Source: Bradyrhizobium sp. CCBAU 51765
Lineage (GTDB): Bacteria; Pseudomonadota; Alphaproteobacteria; Rhizobiales; Xanthobacteraceae
DNA length: 64,000 nt
Assembly (NCBI RefSeq): GCF_015291725.1
Contig: NZ_CP030038.1
Span: forward strand, 7,491,001 to 7,555,000
Direction of reading: 5' to 3'
The notes below the pieces were generated by a model that saw nothing but the letters and a program-made list of their open reading frames with translations, had not been told where the DNA came from and ran no database searches. Position 1 is the first letter of the stretch, and each line of letters opens with the position of its first letter. Shown here one piece after another: positions 54,399-62,812 of the stretch. A program made the translations under genes and the position numbers.

Positions 54399-54746
54399 TC
54401 AACCCTTCAAAGCGGTCACCACCACCTCGATCAGCGCGCCGCCGCCGAGATCGGCGACGCCGACGGTAGCGCGGGTCGGGAGATTGTCGCCGAAGAACTC
54501 GGTCCAGGCCGCATCCATCTCGTTCTTCTTGGAGAGATCGGTGACGAAGATCGAGGCGCTGACGACACGAGACTTGTCGGTGCCGGCCTCCTTCAGATAG
54601 CCCGCGATCTTGCCCAGGATGTTGCGGGTCTGCTCGCCCATCGAGACCGAGGTGTCATCGGCAATGGTGCCACCGAGGAAGACGAAGCCATTGGCCTCGA
54701 CGGCGCGGTGCATGATGGGCGTGCGAATGCTGCGGTTGATGCTCAT
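54399..54746 (-). CDS. RidA family protein (enamine/imine deaminase)
   Basis: 115 residues. It has MHRAVEANGFVFLGGTI, ILGKIAGYLKEAGTDKSRVV, SASIFVTDLSKKNEMDAAW and LPTRATVGVADLGGGALIEV; the Arg in TRATV is the conserved active-site Arg. RidA hydrolyses reactive enamines and imines to ketoacids and ammonia. It ends a nine-gene operon with FAD amine oxidases that would generate imines, a telling association. Start follows the previous stop by 14 bases. Confidence 0.93.
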   Translation of the reverse strand: MSINRSIRTPIMHRAVEANGFVFLGGTIADDTSVSMGEQTRNILGKIAGYLKEAGTDKSRVVSASIFVTDLSKKNEMDAAWTEFFGDNLPTRATVGVADLGGGALIEVVVTALKG

Positions 54747-54760
54747 GATGTCCTCTTTTT

Positions 54761-55882
54761 CTAGAGCGTTGAAGGATGGAAGCGGTCGATGCCGAGATCG
54801 CTGACGCGGGTCTGGCTGCCGCCATTGACGATCAGCTCCGCCATCACGGCGCCGGCGCCGGGGCCGAGCTGAAAGCCGTGCAGCGAGAAGCCGAACTGGT
54901 GATAGAGACCCTTGTGTCGGCTACTCGGGCCGAACACGGGCAGATCGTCTTTCATCTTCGCCTCGATGCCGGCCCACGCGCGGACGATGGTGGCGCTGCG
55001 CATCACCGGGAACAGCTCGAACACGGTCTGTGCGCTGGTCGCGAGGCTCTTCCAGTCCAGCACCGTCTCGTTGCGGTCCTGGTCCGGCGTCGCCAGATGA
55101 CCGCCGCCGATCAGCACGGTGCCGTTCTTGAATTGCTTGAAAGAGAGTTTGCGCCCGCGCAGGATCACGACGGGATCGATGAAGTGCGGCACGCGCGAGG
55201 TGATCATCAGCATCGGCGCGACCGTCTCGACCGGAACCGGCTCACCGAGCGCGGCGGCGATCCTGCCGGCCCAGGCGCCCGCGGCGTTGACGAGCACCGG
55301 CGCAGCATAGGTGTCCGTGCCGACGTCGACGTGCCAGAGCCCGTCGTTGTAGCGGATGTTGCCGGCGGCCACGCCCTCGCGCACGGTCGCGCCGAGCTGC
55401 TCCGCCTTGCGGCGGAATGCCGTCGTCGCCTGCGCCGGATTGGCGGCTCCGTCCCGGCGCGAGACCACGCCGCCGGGACAGGTCTCGGCGACGGCCGGCA
55501 CGAGGCGCCGCAGTTCAGTCGCGTCGATCAGCTCTTCATGGGTAAAGCCGAGCGCGTTGAGCTCGGCGACACGCGCGCGGCAGATCGCGAGCTCCTCCTC
55601 GTCTTCCGCGACCAATACCTGGCCGTGGCTCTCGAAGCTGCAATCGTCGTCGAGGAGACCTGAAATCTTCTCCCAGATCCCCATCGAGCGGATCGAGAGC
55701 GGGATTTCGGGGACATGCCGTGCGAGCTGACGGACTCCGCCGGCATTGACACCCGAGGCATGGCGGCCGGCGTAGTCCTTCTCGATCAGCACCGGCTTCA
55801 AGCCGGCGAGGCACAGATGCAGCGCGGTCGAACATCCGTGGATGCCGCCGCCGACGACGATTGCATCCACGTTCTTGGTCAT
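54761..55882 (-). CDS. FAD-dependent oxidoreductase, beta subunit (HcnC/opine oxidase/hydroxyproline dehydrogenase type)
   Basis: 373 residues. DAO fold: DAIVVGGGIHGCSTALHL (FAD dinucleotide motif), then LVNAAGAWAGRIAAALG and, near the C terminus, GLYHQFGFSLHGFQLGPGAG. It starts four bases inside the stop of the [2Fe-2S]-FAD subunit gene (ATGA), implying coupled translation and a complex. Proteins of this form are the beta subunits of HcnC-like, opine oxidase and D-hydroxyproline dehydrogenases. It oxidises a C-N bond to an imine. Substrate unknown. Confidence 0.9.
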   Translation of the reverse strand: MTKNVDAIVVGGGIHGCSTALHLCLAGLKPVLIEKDYAGRHASGVNAGGVRQLARHVPEIPLSIRSMGIWEKISGLLDDDCSFESHGQVLVAEDEEELAICRARVAELNALGFTHEELIDATELRRLVPAVAETCPGGVVSRRDGAANPAQATTAFRRKAEQLGATVREGVAAGNIRYNDGLWHVDVGTDTYAAPVLVNAAGAWAGRIAAALGEPVPVETVAPMLMITSRVPHFIDPVVILRGRKLSFKQFKNGTVLIGGGHLATPDQDRNETVLDWKSLATSAQTVFELFPVMRSATIVRAWAGIEAKMKDDLPVFGPSSRHKGLYHQFGFSLHGFQLGPGAGAVMAELIVNGGSQTRVSDLGIDRFHPSTL

Positions 55883-57297
55883 CCGCGCACCACGGCCTTG
55901 ATGTCGGCTTCGCTCTTGGGAACGGCGGCGAGCTCGGCGAGCGTGATCGGCTTCACCGGCGCACGCAGCCGGTAATAGCCGATCTCCTGCGGGGACTTGC
56001 CGCGCGCCTGCGCCATCAGCTCGGTGACCGTGAGGCCGCAAAGCCGGCCCTGGCACGGACCCATGCCGGTGCGGCGATAGGACTTGAGCTGGTTCGGGCC
56101 GGTCGCGCCGATTGCGACGGAATCGAGAACGTCCTTGGCCGTCACCTCTTCGCAGCGGCAGACGATGGTATCGCCCGAGGGAATACGGAACTGCCGCGCG
56201 GGACGAAACAGCGTGTCGAGGAAGACGCGGCCGCGCTCGGCCCTGGCGAGATCGGAACGGAGCGTTGCCATTGCGGGAAGCTTCGCAGCGGCCGCGGGCG
56301 CCAGTGCTTCCACTGCCGCGCGCGCCGCGATGCGGCCGCGGACCACGGCTGCATTCGCACCGCCGATGCCGGCGCCATCGCCCGCGATTGCAATTCCGGC
56401 CACCGACGAATTGCCGCTCGCATCGAGCACCGGCGACCAACACAATTGCAGATCGTCCCAGCGATGCTCGATTCCTGCTGCCATCGCCAGATTGACGTTG
56501 GGCACGACGCCCTGATGCAACAGCAACAGATCCGCCGGGATGGTCTCGCGCTTGCCGCCCGCGACATAGCTCACGCTCGCTAGCTGGCCATCACCGGAGG
56601 CCGCAAGCTCGGTGACACCCGAGACGACCTGCACCTTCGCCTTGACCTCGCGCATCATCGACAGGCCCTTGGCAAAATAGGGCGAAGTCAGGAAGGCAAA
56701 GGCATGAGGCAGCGCCGCGAAATAATTGCCGCGCTTGGTGGTGTCGAGAATGCGGTCGATACGGCCGCCGAGGCGGAGAATCTGCGCGGCGAGCAGCCAG
56801 AGCAGCGGCCCCTGCCCCGCGATCACCGTGCGTCCATCAGGCACCAGCGCCGATGATTTCAGCATGGTCTGCGCCGCACCCGCGGTCATCACGCCCGGCA
56901 GCGTCCAGCCGGGAATCGGGAACGGCCGCTCCAGCGCGCCAGTTGCGAGGATCACGCGCTTCGCCTTGACGAAGGCGGATGCGCCGCCGATCGAGACGGC
57001 AATCTCGAGATTGCGGTCGAGGCTCCAGACCGTCGCACGATGGATGATTTCGGCGCCGCTCGCATGCAGCGCCTGCACGAGATCGGCACCGACCCAATAA
57101 TCGGCGCCGAGCTGATTGCGCTCGGTGACCGGCGTCGAGGAAATCGCGCGGAACACCTGGCCGCCGGGACCGACATTCTCGTCGAGCAGCAGCGTCGACA
57201 GGCCAGCCTCGGCGGCTGTCGCGGCAGCAGCCAGACCCGCAGGCCCGGCGCCGATCACCACCACGTCATAGGCTTCGCGCTTGGGAGCCACAGTCAT
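55879..57297 (-). CDS. FAD/[2Fe-2S] oxidoreductase, alpha subunit (HcnB/opine oxidase type)
   Basis: 472 residues from MTVAPKREAYDVVV. It has VVIGAGPAGLAAAATAAEAG (FAD binding), LDENVGPGGQVFRAISS and ILATGALERPFPIPGWTLPG with GVMTAGAAQTML. The C-terminal BFD-like [2Fe-2S] region has CRCEEVTAKDVLDS and GMGPCQGRLCG, that is C-x-C and C-x4-C. It passes electrons to or from the FAD beta subunit. It overlaps both neighbours by four bases (ATGA), so the three subunits are made together. Confidence 0.92.
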   Translation of the reverse strand: MTVAPKREAYDVVVIGAGPAGLAAAATAAEAGLSTLLLDENVGPGGQVFRAISSTPVTERNQLGADYWVGADLVQALHASGAEIIHRATVWSLDRNLEIAVSIGGASAFVKAKRVILATGALERPFPIPGWTLPGVMTAGAAQTMLKSSALVPDGRTVIAGQGPLLWLLAAQILRLGGRIDRILDTTKRGNYFAALPHAFAFLTSPYFAKGLSMMREVKAKVQVVSGVTELAASGDGQLASVSYVAGGKRETIPADLLLLHQGVVPNVNLAMAAGIEHRWDDLQLCWSPVLDASGNSSVAGIAIAGDGAGIGGANAAVVRGRIAARAAVEALAPAAAAKLPAMATLRSDLARAERGRVFLDTLFRPARQFRIPSGDTIVCRCEEVTAKDVLDSVAIGATGPNQLKSYRRTGMGPCQGRLCGLTVTELMAQARGKSPQEIGYYRLRAPVKPITLAELAAVPKSEADIKAVVRG

Positions 57298-57590
57298 TTT
57301 CCGATCTCCCGCTTGCCCTTCTGGATTTCGACCTGCATGCCCTCCGCGACAGGCACCAGGCAACCCTGCCGGTTGCCGACGCCATCGATGGTGACGAGGC
57401 AGTCGAAGCACACGCCCATCATGCAATAAGGCAGACGCGGCGCGCCGCTCACTGCGGTGGAACGCCGTGCGTCAACGCCGGAGGCCAAGAGCGCGGCAGA
57501 GACGGTGTCACCCTGGCGCGCTGCGACGGCGACGCCGTCGACGAAGATCTGCACTTGCGGACGCTTGTCCTGTTCGGATCGCCTGAACAT
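57294..57590 (-). CDS. (2Fe-2S)-binding small subunit (HcnA/opine oxidase type)
   Basis: 98 residues. It has VQIFVDGVAVAARQGDTVSA and SGVDARRSTAVSGAPRLPY, then CMMGVCFDCLVTIDG and RQGCLVPVAEGM, that is C-x4-C-x2-C plus a distal Cys, the plant-ferredoxin-like [2Fe-2S] pattern. Start at 57590 is preferred over a long open extension. It forms the small electron-transfer subunit with the two FAD proteins downstream, with a four-base overlap. Confidence 0.92.
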   Translation of the reverse strand: MFRRSEQDKRPQVQIFVDGVAVAARQGDTVSAALLASGVDARRSTAVSGAPRLPYCMMGVCFDCLVTIDGVGNRQGCLVPVAEGMQVEIQKGKREIGK

Positions 57591-57621
57591 AGGGATGCCC
57601 CTTGGCTCCTTCCTGAAATCT

Positions 57622-58758
57622 CTAATAGCCGCTGTTGTTGGCTGCGCCCGCGTCACCAAAGCGGCTGGCCGAGAACGCGCCGACCAGCTCCGGCTCGAGC
57701 GCGCCTTGCGCCACCATGCGCGCGATCTCGAAGGCATGGTTGGAGGCGAGCGTCACGCCGGAATGGCAGCAGGCCACGAACGCGCCGGGATGCGTCTCCG
57801 ACTGGTCGTAGATCGGAAAGCCGTCCTGCGGCATGACGCGGATGCCGGCCCAGCTTCTGACCACGTTGAGCCGCGACAGATGCGGAAACATCCGCTGTGC
57901 GCGGTCCGTCATCACGGCGCTGATCGAATGCTTGAGCGCGCGATCGTCGAGCTCGTCCTCCTTGCTGTCGCCGATCATCACCGTACCCTCGTCGGTCTGG
58001 CGGATCGTCGTCAGCGGATGCGGCAGGAATGGCATGGTGCGCTCGGTCACCACGATCTGGCCGCGGGTCGGGCCCATCGGCGCGTAGAGGCCGACCATTG
58101 GCGCCAGCGTCTGGTTGGCATTGCCGGCGGCCAGCACGATCTTGGCGGCGCGCAGCTCGCCCTTCGGCGTCGTCAGGCGAAACTCGCCGCCGCTTTTGCT
58201 GATCGACGAGACCGGCCGCTCCGGAAAATAATCGATGCCGAATGCCCTGAAGCCGGTGTGAAACGCGCGGAAGGTGCGCAGCGAGTTGACGTGGCCGTCG
58301 AGCGGACAATAGCTGCCGCCGGAGACTTCGGGGCCAATCAGCGGCAGCGACTTCTTCACCTCGGATGCGGGAAGCATCTCCATCTTGTAGTCGGCCGCGC
58401 CAGCCTGGTTGTGCATGCGCTTGACGAGCTCGGTACGCTGGCCGAATTCGTCCTCGCCGAGCGTGAGATGAAAGCCACCGTTCTGCTGCAGGGCGACGTC
58501 GAGGCCGGTCTGTTGCTTCAGTTCGGACGCAAGCCGGCCCCAAGCCTGCGACGCCTGCACGGTCCACACCGTATAGGCCGGCATGCCGAGCCCTTTGCTC
58601 TGGACCCAAACCAGCGCAAAGTTCGCGCGCGAGGCGCGCTTGGTGATGTCGCCTTCGTCGAGCACGGCGACCTTCTTGCCGAGCCGGCCGAGGCCCCAGG
58701 CAATGGCTGAGCCGAGCAGTCCGCCGCCGACGACGGCGACGTCGTAATCCGTTCGCAT
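57622..58758 (-). CDS. FAD-dependent amine/amino acid oxidase (DAO family)
   Basis: 378 residues. The ATG at 58758 has AGGAG six bases ahead. It has DYDVAVVGGGLLGSAIAWGL (FAD binding), LDEGDITKRASRANFALVW, KIVLAAGNANQTLAPM and, near the C terminus, HSGVTLASNHAFEIARMV. The family includes glycine oxidase, sarcosine oxidase and D-amino acid dehydrogenases. It sits between the ABC permeases and the three-subunit dehydrogenase, so it may act on the same imported compound or on the next intermediate. Confidence 0.92.
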   Translation of the reverse strand: MRTDYDVAVVGGGLLGSAIAWGLGRLGKKVAVLDEGDITKRASRANFALVWVQSKGLGMPAYTVWTVQASQAWGRLASELKQQTGLDVALQQNGGFHLTLGEDEFGQRTELVKRMHNQAGAADYKMEMLPASEVKKSLPLIGPEVSGGSYCPLDGHVNSLRTFRAFHTGFRAFGIDYFPERPVSSISKSGGEFRLTTPKGELRAAKIVLAAGNANQTLAPMVGLYAPMGPTRGQIVVTERTMPFLPHPLTTIRQTDEGTVMIGDSKEDELDDRALKHSISAVMTDRAQRMFPHLSRLNVVRSWAGIRVMPQDGFPIYDQSETHPGAFVACCHSGVTLASNHAFEIARMVAQGALEPELVGAFSASRFGDAGAANNSGY

Positions 58759-58766
58759 AGGTTCTC

Positions 58767-59573
58767 CTATCGTCCCGTATCGCCCTTGCCGGCGAGCACG
58801 CGGTCGAGCCCGTAGAAGCGGTCGAGCAGAATGAGGGCGGTCATGGTAACAGCGATCACGCAGGCCGAGACCGACGTCACCAGCGGATCGATGTTGTCCT
58901 GGATATAAAGGAACATGCGCACCGGCAACGTCTCGGTGCCGGGTGCCGCGAGGAAGACGGTCATGGTGAGATCGTCGAAGGACTGGATGAAGGCGAGCGC
59001 CCAGCCGCTGATGACGCCGGGCAGGATCAGCGGCAGCGTCACGCGGCGGAACAATGTCCAACCGCCGGCGCCGAGCGAGACCGCGGCCATCTCGACGGTG
59101 CGGTCCATGCCGGTTGCCGCCGCCAGAGTGAGCCGCAGCGCGAACGGAAACACGATGATGACATGCGCGATGATCAGCGCGGCGAAGCTGCCGCCCAGCC
59201 CGACCGACGTGAAGAAGCGCAGGAAGGCAATGCCGAGCACCACATGCGGGATCATCAGCGGCGACAGGAACAGCGCCGCCAGCGCATCACGGCCGCGGAA
59301 GCGATAGCGCGCGATCGCGAGCGCCGCCGGCACCGCGAACAGAAGCGCGACGAAGGACGAGAGCGCGCCCAGCCCAAGGCTGACCCAGAAGGCATGGATG
59401 AATTCGGGATAGTTCGCGATCGTCCTGAACCAGCGCAGCGAGAAGCCGTTGGTCGGCAGCGAGAGGAAGCCTTCCGGCGTGAAGGCGACGAGGCAGACCA
59501 CCAGGATCGGCGCCACCATGACGATGACGAAGATGGCATGGAAGGTCAGCGCCAGCGGGCCGTTCCGTCTCAT
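58767..59573 (-). CDS. ABC transporter permease, PotC-like
   Basis: 268 residues with six hydrophobic segments. The first helix contains LTFHAIFVIVMVAPILVVCL; the central EAA-type loop region has AAVSLGAGGWTLFRRVTLPL, which docks onto the ATPase. The N terminus and helix pattern fit spermidine/putrescine-type (PotC) permeases. It overlaps the partner permease by four bases. The substrate is unknown; the cluster suggests an amine or amino acid derivative. Confidence 0.93.
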   Translation of the reverse strand: MRRNGPLALTFHAIFVIVMVAPILVVCLVAFTPEGFLSLPTNGFSLRWFRTIANYPEFIHAFWVSLGLGALSSFVALLFAVPAALAIARYRFRGRDALAALFLSPLMIPHVVLGIAFLRFFTSVGLGGSFAALIIAHVIIVFPFALRLTLAAATGMDRTVEMAAVSLGAGGWTLFRRVTLPLILPGVISGWALAFIQSFDDLTMTVFLAAPGTETLPVRMFLYIQDNIDPLVTSVSACVIAVTMTALILLDRFYGLDRVLAGKGDTGR

Positions 59574-60445
59574 CGGAACACCTCCGCGTAACGGCGCTCG
59601 ATCAACGCGTTGCTGCCGACGACGATCAGCACCAGCGCGACCAGCAGCAGCGTCGCGACGGCGGCGCCGAGCGGCCAGTTCAATGTGTTGAGGAACTCGT
59701 CATAGGCGAGCGTCGCGGCGACCTTGAGCCGTCGGCCGCCGATGATCGCCGGCGTCGCGAAGGCGCTGGCCGAGAGCGAGAACACGATGATGGCCCCCGA
59801 CAGCACGCCCGGCATGATCTGCGGCATGATGATGCGACGGATGATCGTCGTTGGGCCGGCGCCCAGCGACATCGCGGCGTTCTCGATCTGCGGATCGAGG
59901 CGCTGCAGCGCGGCCCACACCGACAGCACCATGAACGGCATCATCACGTGCGCAAGCGCGATGATCATTCCCGTTTCGGTGAACATGAAGGGGATGGGGG
60001 AGCGCATGACCCCGAGCGACATCAGAAGCTTGTTGACGAGGCCGTTGTTGCCGCCGAACAGCAGCGCCCAGCCGAGTGTGCGCGCGACGACGGAGATCAA
60101 GAGCGGCCCGAGAATGACGAGCAGGAAAAAGCTCTTCCAGCGGCCGCTCATGCGGTTGAGGATGTACGCTTCGGGCGCACCCAGCAAGGCCGTGAGCAGC
60201 GTGGTCAGGATCGCGACGCGAAACGTCCGCCAGAACATTTCTGCATAGTAGGGATCGGTCGCGATCTCGTGCCAGTTCTTGAGGATGAAGACCGGCTCGA
60301 TGCCCTTGTACTGGCCCCAATCGTGGAACGACAGCATCACCGTCGTCGCCAGCGGAATCAGCAGCACGCCGACGAACAACATCAAGGCCGGCGCCGTCAG
60401 CGCCCAGGGCGCACGGGCGTTTCGTTCATCGGCGGCCATGCTCAT
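59570..60445 (-). CDS. ABC transporter permease, PotB-like
   Basis: 291 residues from MSMAADERNARAPW, whose ATG overlaps the ATPase stop by four bases (ATGA). It has six helices; the first includes LTAPALMLFVGVLLIPLATT, and the EAA-like loop is ENAAMSLGAGPTTIIRRIIM. It forms the heterodimeric channel with the PotC-like permease. An ATG two codons further on is possible but would lose the overlap. Confidence 0.93.
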   Translation of the reverse strand: MSMAADERNARAPWALTAPALMLFVGVLLIPLATTVMLSFHDWGQYKGIEPVFILKNWHEIATDPYYAEMFWRTFRVAILTTLLTALLGAPEAYILNRMSGRWKSFFLLVILGPLLISVVARTLGWALLFGGNNGLVNKLLMSLGVMRSPIPFMFTETGMIIALAHVMMPFMVLSVWAALQRLDPQIENAAMSLGAGPTTIIRRIIMPQIMPGVLSGAIIVFSLSASAFATPAIIGGRRLKVAATLAYDEFLNTLNWPLGAAVATLLLVALVLIVVGSNALIERRYAEVFR

Positions 60446-61482
60446 ACGGAGGCTCCGCCGCGCACGCTCATGTCCTCCGGCCGCCACGTGAGACGTACTG
60501 CCTCGCCTTCGGCTGGCTGCGGCTTGCCATCGTTCTGACGGATCACGATGGCCGGACCACATTCGCTATCGCACTGAAACAGCCAGTGATTCCCCTGAAA
60601 GATGCGCGTGACAATCTTGGCGCTGAGCCCCGTATCAGCAAAGCCGATTCGTTCGGGGCGAACACTCACTGTCACGGGACCGCCCAGCCCGGCCGGTGCC
60701 GGCGCGCGCCAGGAGCCTGCCACCAACTGGGTAGGCGATACGACCCGGTCGATCATCCCGGGAAAATCATTTGTCTTGCCCAGGAACTGCGAGACGAAAG
60801 CCGAAGCGGGCTTCTCATATGTCTCTTGCGGCGTGCCGATCTGCTCGATCTTGCCCTGGCTCATCACCACGATGCGGTCGGACAGCGACATCGCCTCGTT
60901 CTGGTCGTGCGTGACCAGGATCGTGGTGGTGCCGATGGTGCGCTGGATCTGGCGCAGCTCGATCTGCATCTCCTCGCGCAATTTTGCGTCGAGATTCGAC
61001 AGCGGCTCGTCGAGCAGCAGCACGCTCGGCTTGATCACCAGCGCGCGTGCCAGCGCCACGCGCTGTTGCTGGCCGCCGGACATGCGGCGCGGATGGCGGT
61101 CCTCGTAGCCGGCGAGCCCCACCATTGCCAGCGCGGCCCGAACGCGCTCGGCCCGCTCGCCTCGTGGCACGTTGCGCATCTTGAGGCCGAAGGCGACATT
61201 CTCCGCCGCGGTCATGTGGGGAAACAGCGCGTAGCTCTGGAACACGATGCCGAGGCCGCGCTTGGCCGGATGGATCGCGGTGAGGTCCTTGCCCTCCAGG
61301 CGGATCGCGCCGCGCGTGGGATCGAGGAAGCCCGCGATCATCTGCAATGTCGTGGTCTTGCCGCAGCCGGACGGGCCGAGGAAGGAGATGAACTCCCCCT
61401 TCCCCACCGACAGGCTGAAGTCGTCGACCACAGTCTGCGCGCCGAACTGCTTTGCGACCCGATCGAGCTCGAGATAGGCCAT
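60442..61482 (-). CDS. ABC transporter ATP-binding protein, PotA-like
   Basis: 346 residues from MAYLELDRVAKQFG. Walker A FLGPSGCGKTTTLQMIAGF (about 36-54), Q-loop VFQSYALFPHM, signature RMSGGQQQRVALARAL and Walker B VLLLDEPLSNLDA with the switch His in VTHDQNEAMSLSDRI. A C-terminal TOBE-like domain is present. It powers the PotBC-like permease pair. GGAG lies about nine bases ahead of the ATG; overlap with the next gene by four bases. Confidence 0.95.
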   Translation of the reverse strand: MAYLELDRVAKQFGAQTVVDDFSLSVGKGEFISFLGPSGCGKTTTLQMIAGFLDPTRGAIRLEGKDLTAIHPAKRGLGIVFQSYALFPHMTAAENVAFGLKMRNVPRGERAERVRAALAMVGLAGYEDRHPRRMSGGQQQRVALARALVIKPSVLLLDEPLSNLDAKLREEMQIELRQIQRTIGTTTILVTHDQNEAMSLSDRIVVMSQGKIEQIGTPQETYEKPASAFVSQFLGKTNDFPGMIDRVVSPTQLVAGSWRAPAPAGLGGPVTVSVRPERIGFADTGLSAKIVTRIFQGNHWLFQCDSECGPAIVIRQNDGKPQPAEGEAVRLTWRPEDMSVRGGASV

Positions 61483-61505
61483 GACGCTGTCTCCGCCGCG
61501 ACCGA

Positions 61506-62540
61506 TCAGCGCTCGACCTCGCGATTCCAGCGCTTGGTCCACTCCTCGCGCTTCTCGTTGATGACGGTCCAGTCCGGATTGTAGAGCTTGGCCGCGCGCT
61601 CGCCGATCGGCGCCATCTTGCCGAGCTCCGGCGGGATCACCAGCGATTTCAGCACCGGACCGTAGCCATAGTCCTTCAGCATCACGAGCTGGATTTTTGG
61701 ATCGAGCAGCATCTTGACGAAGCTCACAGCGAGTGGCGAGGCATTCGGCTTGGCGATCGGACACGCCGTCGTCAGCAGCGTCGCCGCACCTTCCTTCGGA
61801 TAGACGAAGTCGACGGGAAAGCCGGTGTTGGCAAAACTCTGCACGCGGCCGGTGCCCCATACCGCGATCACGGCCTGGCCGGACTGGAACAGCTCGGTCA
61901 TCTTGCCCGGCGACGGCTCATAGGCCAGCACGTTGGGATTGATCTGCTCCTTGAAGATCTTGAAGCCCGAGTCGACGTTGGTCTCACCGCCGCCATTCAT
62001 CTTCGCCAGCATCACCAGCGCTTCGAGACCATAGGTGTTGTTGATCGGCGGGATCACGAGCTGTTTTGCGTATTTCGTGTCCTTCAGGTCGTTCCACGAA
62101 GTCGGCGGCGCCCAGCCTTTCTCCTTGAACACCTTGGTGTTGTACATCAGGCCGGTCGCGACGATGCCGATCGCGACGGCGCGATCGTCCTTGAAGCGCG
62201 CGGTGTCGTAGAGATCGGCCGGCAGTCCGTCGAGCTTGCCGCAGAAGCCGAGCTGGATGGCCTGGTACATCGGGCCGTCATCGACGATGGCGACGTCGAT
62301 CTGCTGGTTGCCCTTCTGCGCCTGAAGCTTGGCCAGCGTGTCGGTGGAGTTGCCGGCGACGTACTCGACCTTGACGCCGTTCTCCTTCTCGAAGGCCGGG
62401 ATCACCTCGTCGCGGATCGTCTTTTCGAACGAGCCGCCGTAGCCGGCGACGTAGAGGGTCTTTTGCTGGGCCGAGGCGACCGACGGGGCGGCAACGAGCG
62501 CCGCGATGCTGACCGCTGTCAGAAGGCGAAGAGTCTTCAT
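61506..62540 (-). CDS. ABC transporter substrate-binding protein, PotD-like
   Basis: 344 residues. A signal peptide (MKTLRLLTAVSIAALVAAPS, cleaved near ASA) is followed by TLYVAGYGGSFEKTIRDEVI, AFEKENGVKVEYVAG and QQIDVAIVDDGPMYQAIQLG; this is the family of polyamine and related organic-cation binding proteins. Periplasmic. First gene of the nine-gene operon, 23 bases before the ATPase. Divergent from the LysR gene. Confidence 0.94.
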   Translation of the reverse strand: MKTLRLLTAVSIAALVAAPSVASAQQKTLYVAGYGGSFEKTIRDEVIPAFEKENGVKVEYVAGNSTDTLAKLQAQKGNQQIDVAIVDDGPMYQAIQLGFCGKLDGLPADLYDTARFKDDRAVAIGIVATGLMYNTKVFKEKGWAPPTSWNDLKDTKYAKQLVIPPINNTYGLEALVMLAKMNGGGETNVDSGFKIFKEQINPNVLAYEPSPGKMTELFQSGQAVIAVWGTGRVQSFANTGFPVDFVYPKEGAATLLTTACPIAKPNASPLAVSFVKMLLDPKIQLVMLKDYGYGPVLKSLVIPPELGKMAPIGERAAKLYNPDWTVINEKREEWTKRWNREVER

Positions 62541-62812
62541 ATGGACCGATCTCCAATACCGGAATGAGGTGACGTGCCGACAAATCTCGGCCGAAGCGCC
62601 TTCCGCATTTCCTTCCGCGCAAATCCCTCTCCGATCAGGGCTCCGGCCCCTGTGCGGCGGGTTTTGGCGCGATTTGGAGGTTTGACCCCCTCCAATCTGC
62701 CGAAAAAGCGGGCTGTCTCCAGCTCTGATGAAAAAGATCGCAACCTATACTTCCATCGTCCAATGAATAATGGCACCCTCTGCATGCCAAAATGTTATGA
62801 TTGGATTCTGGT

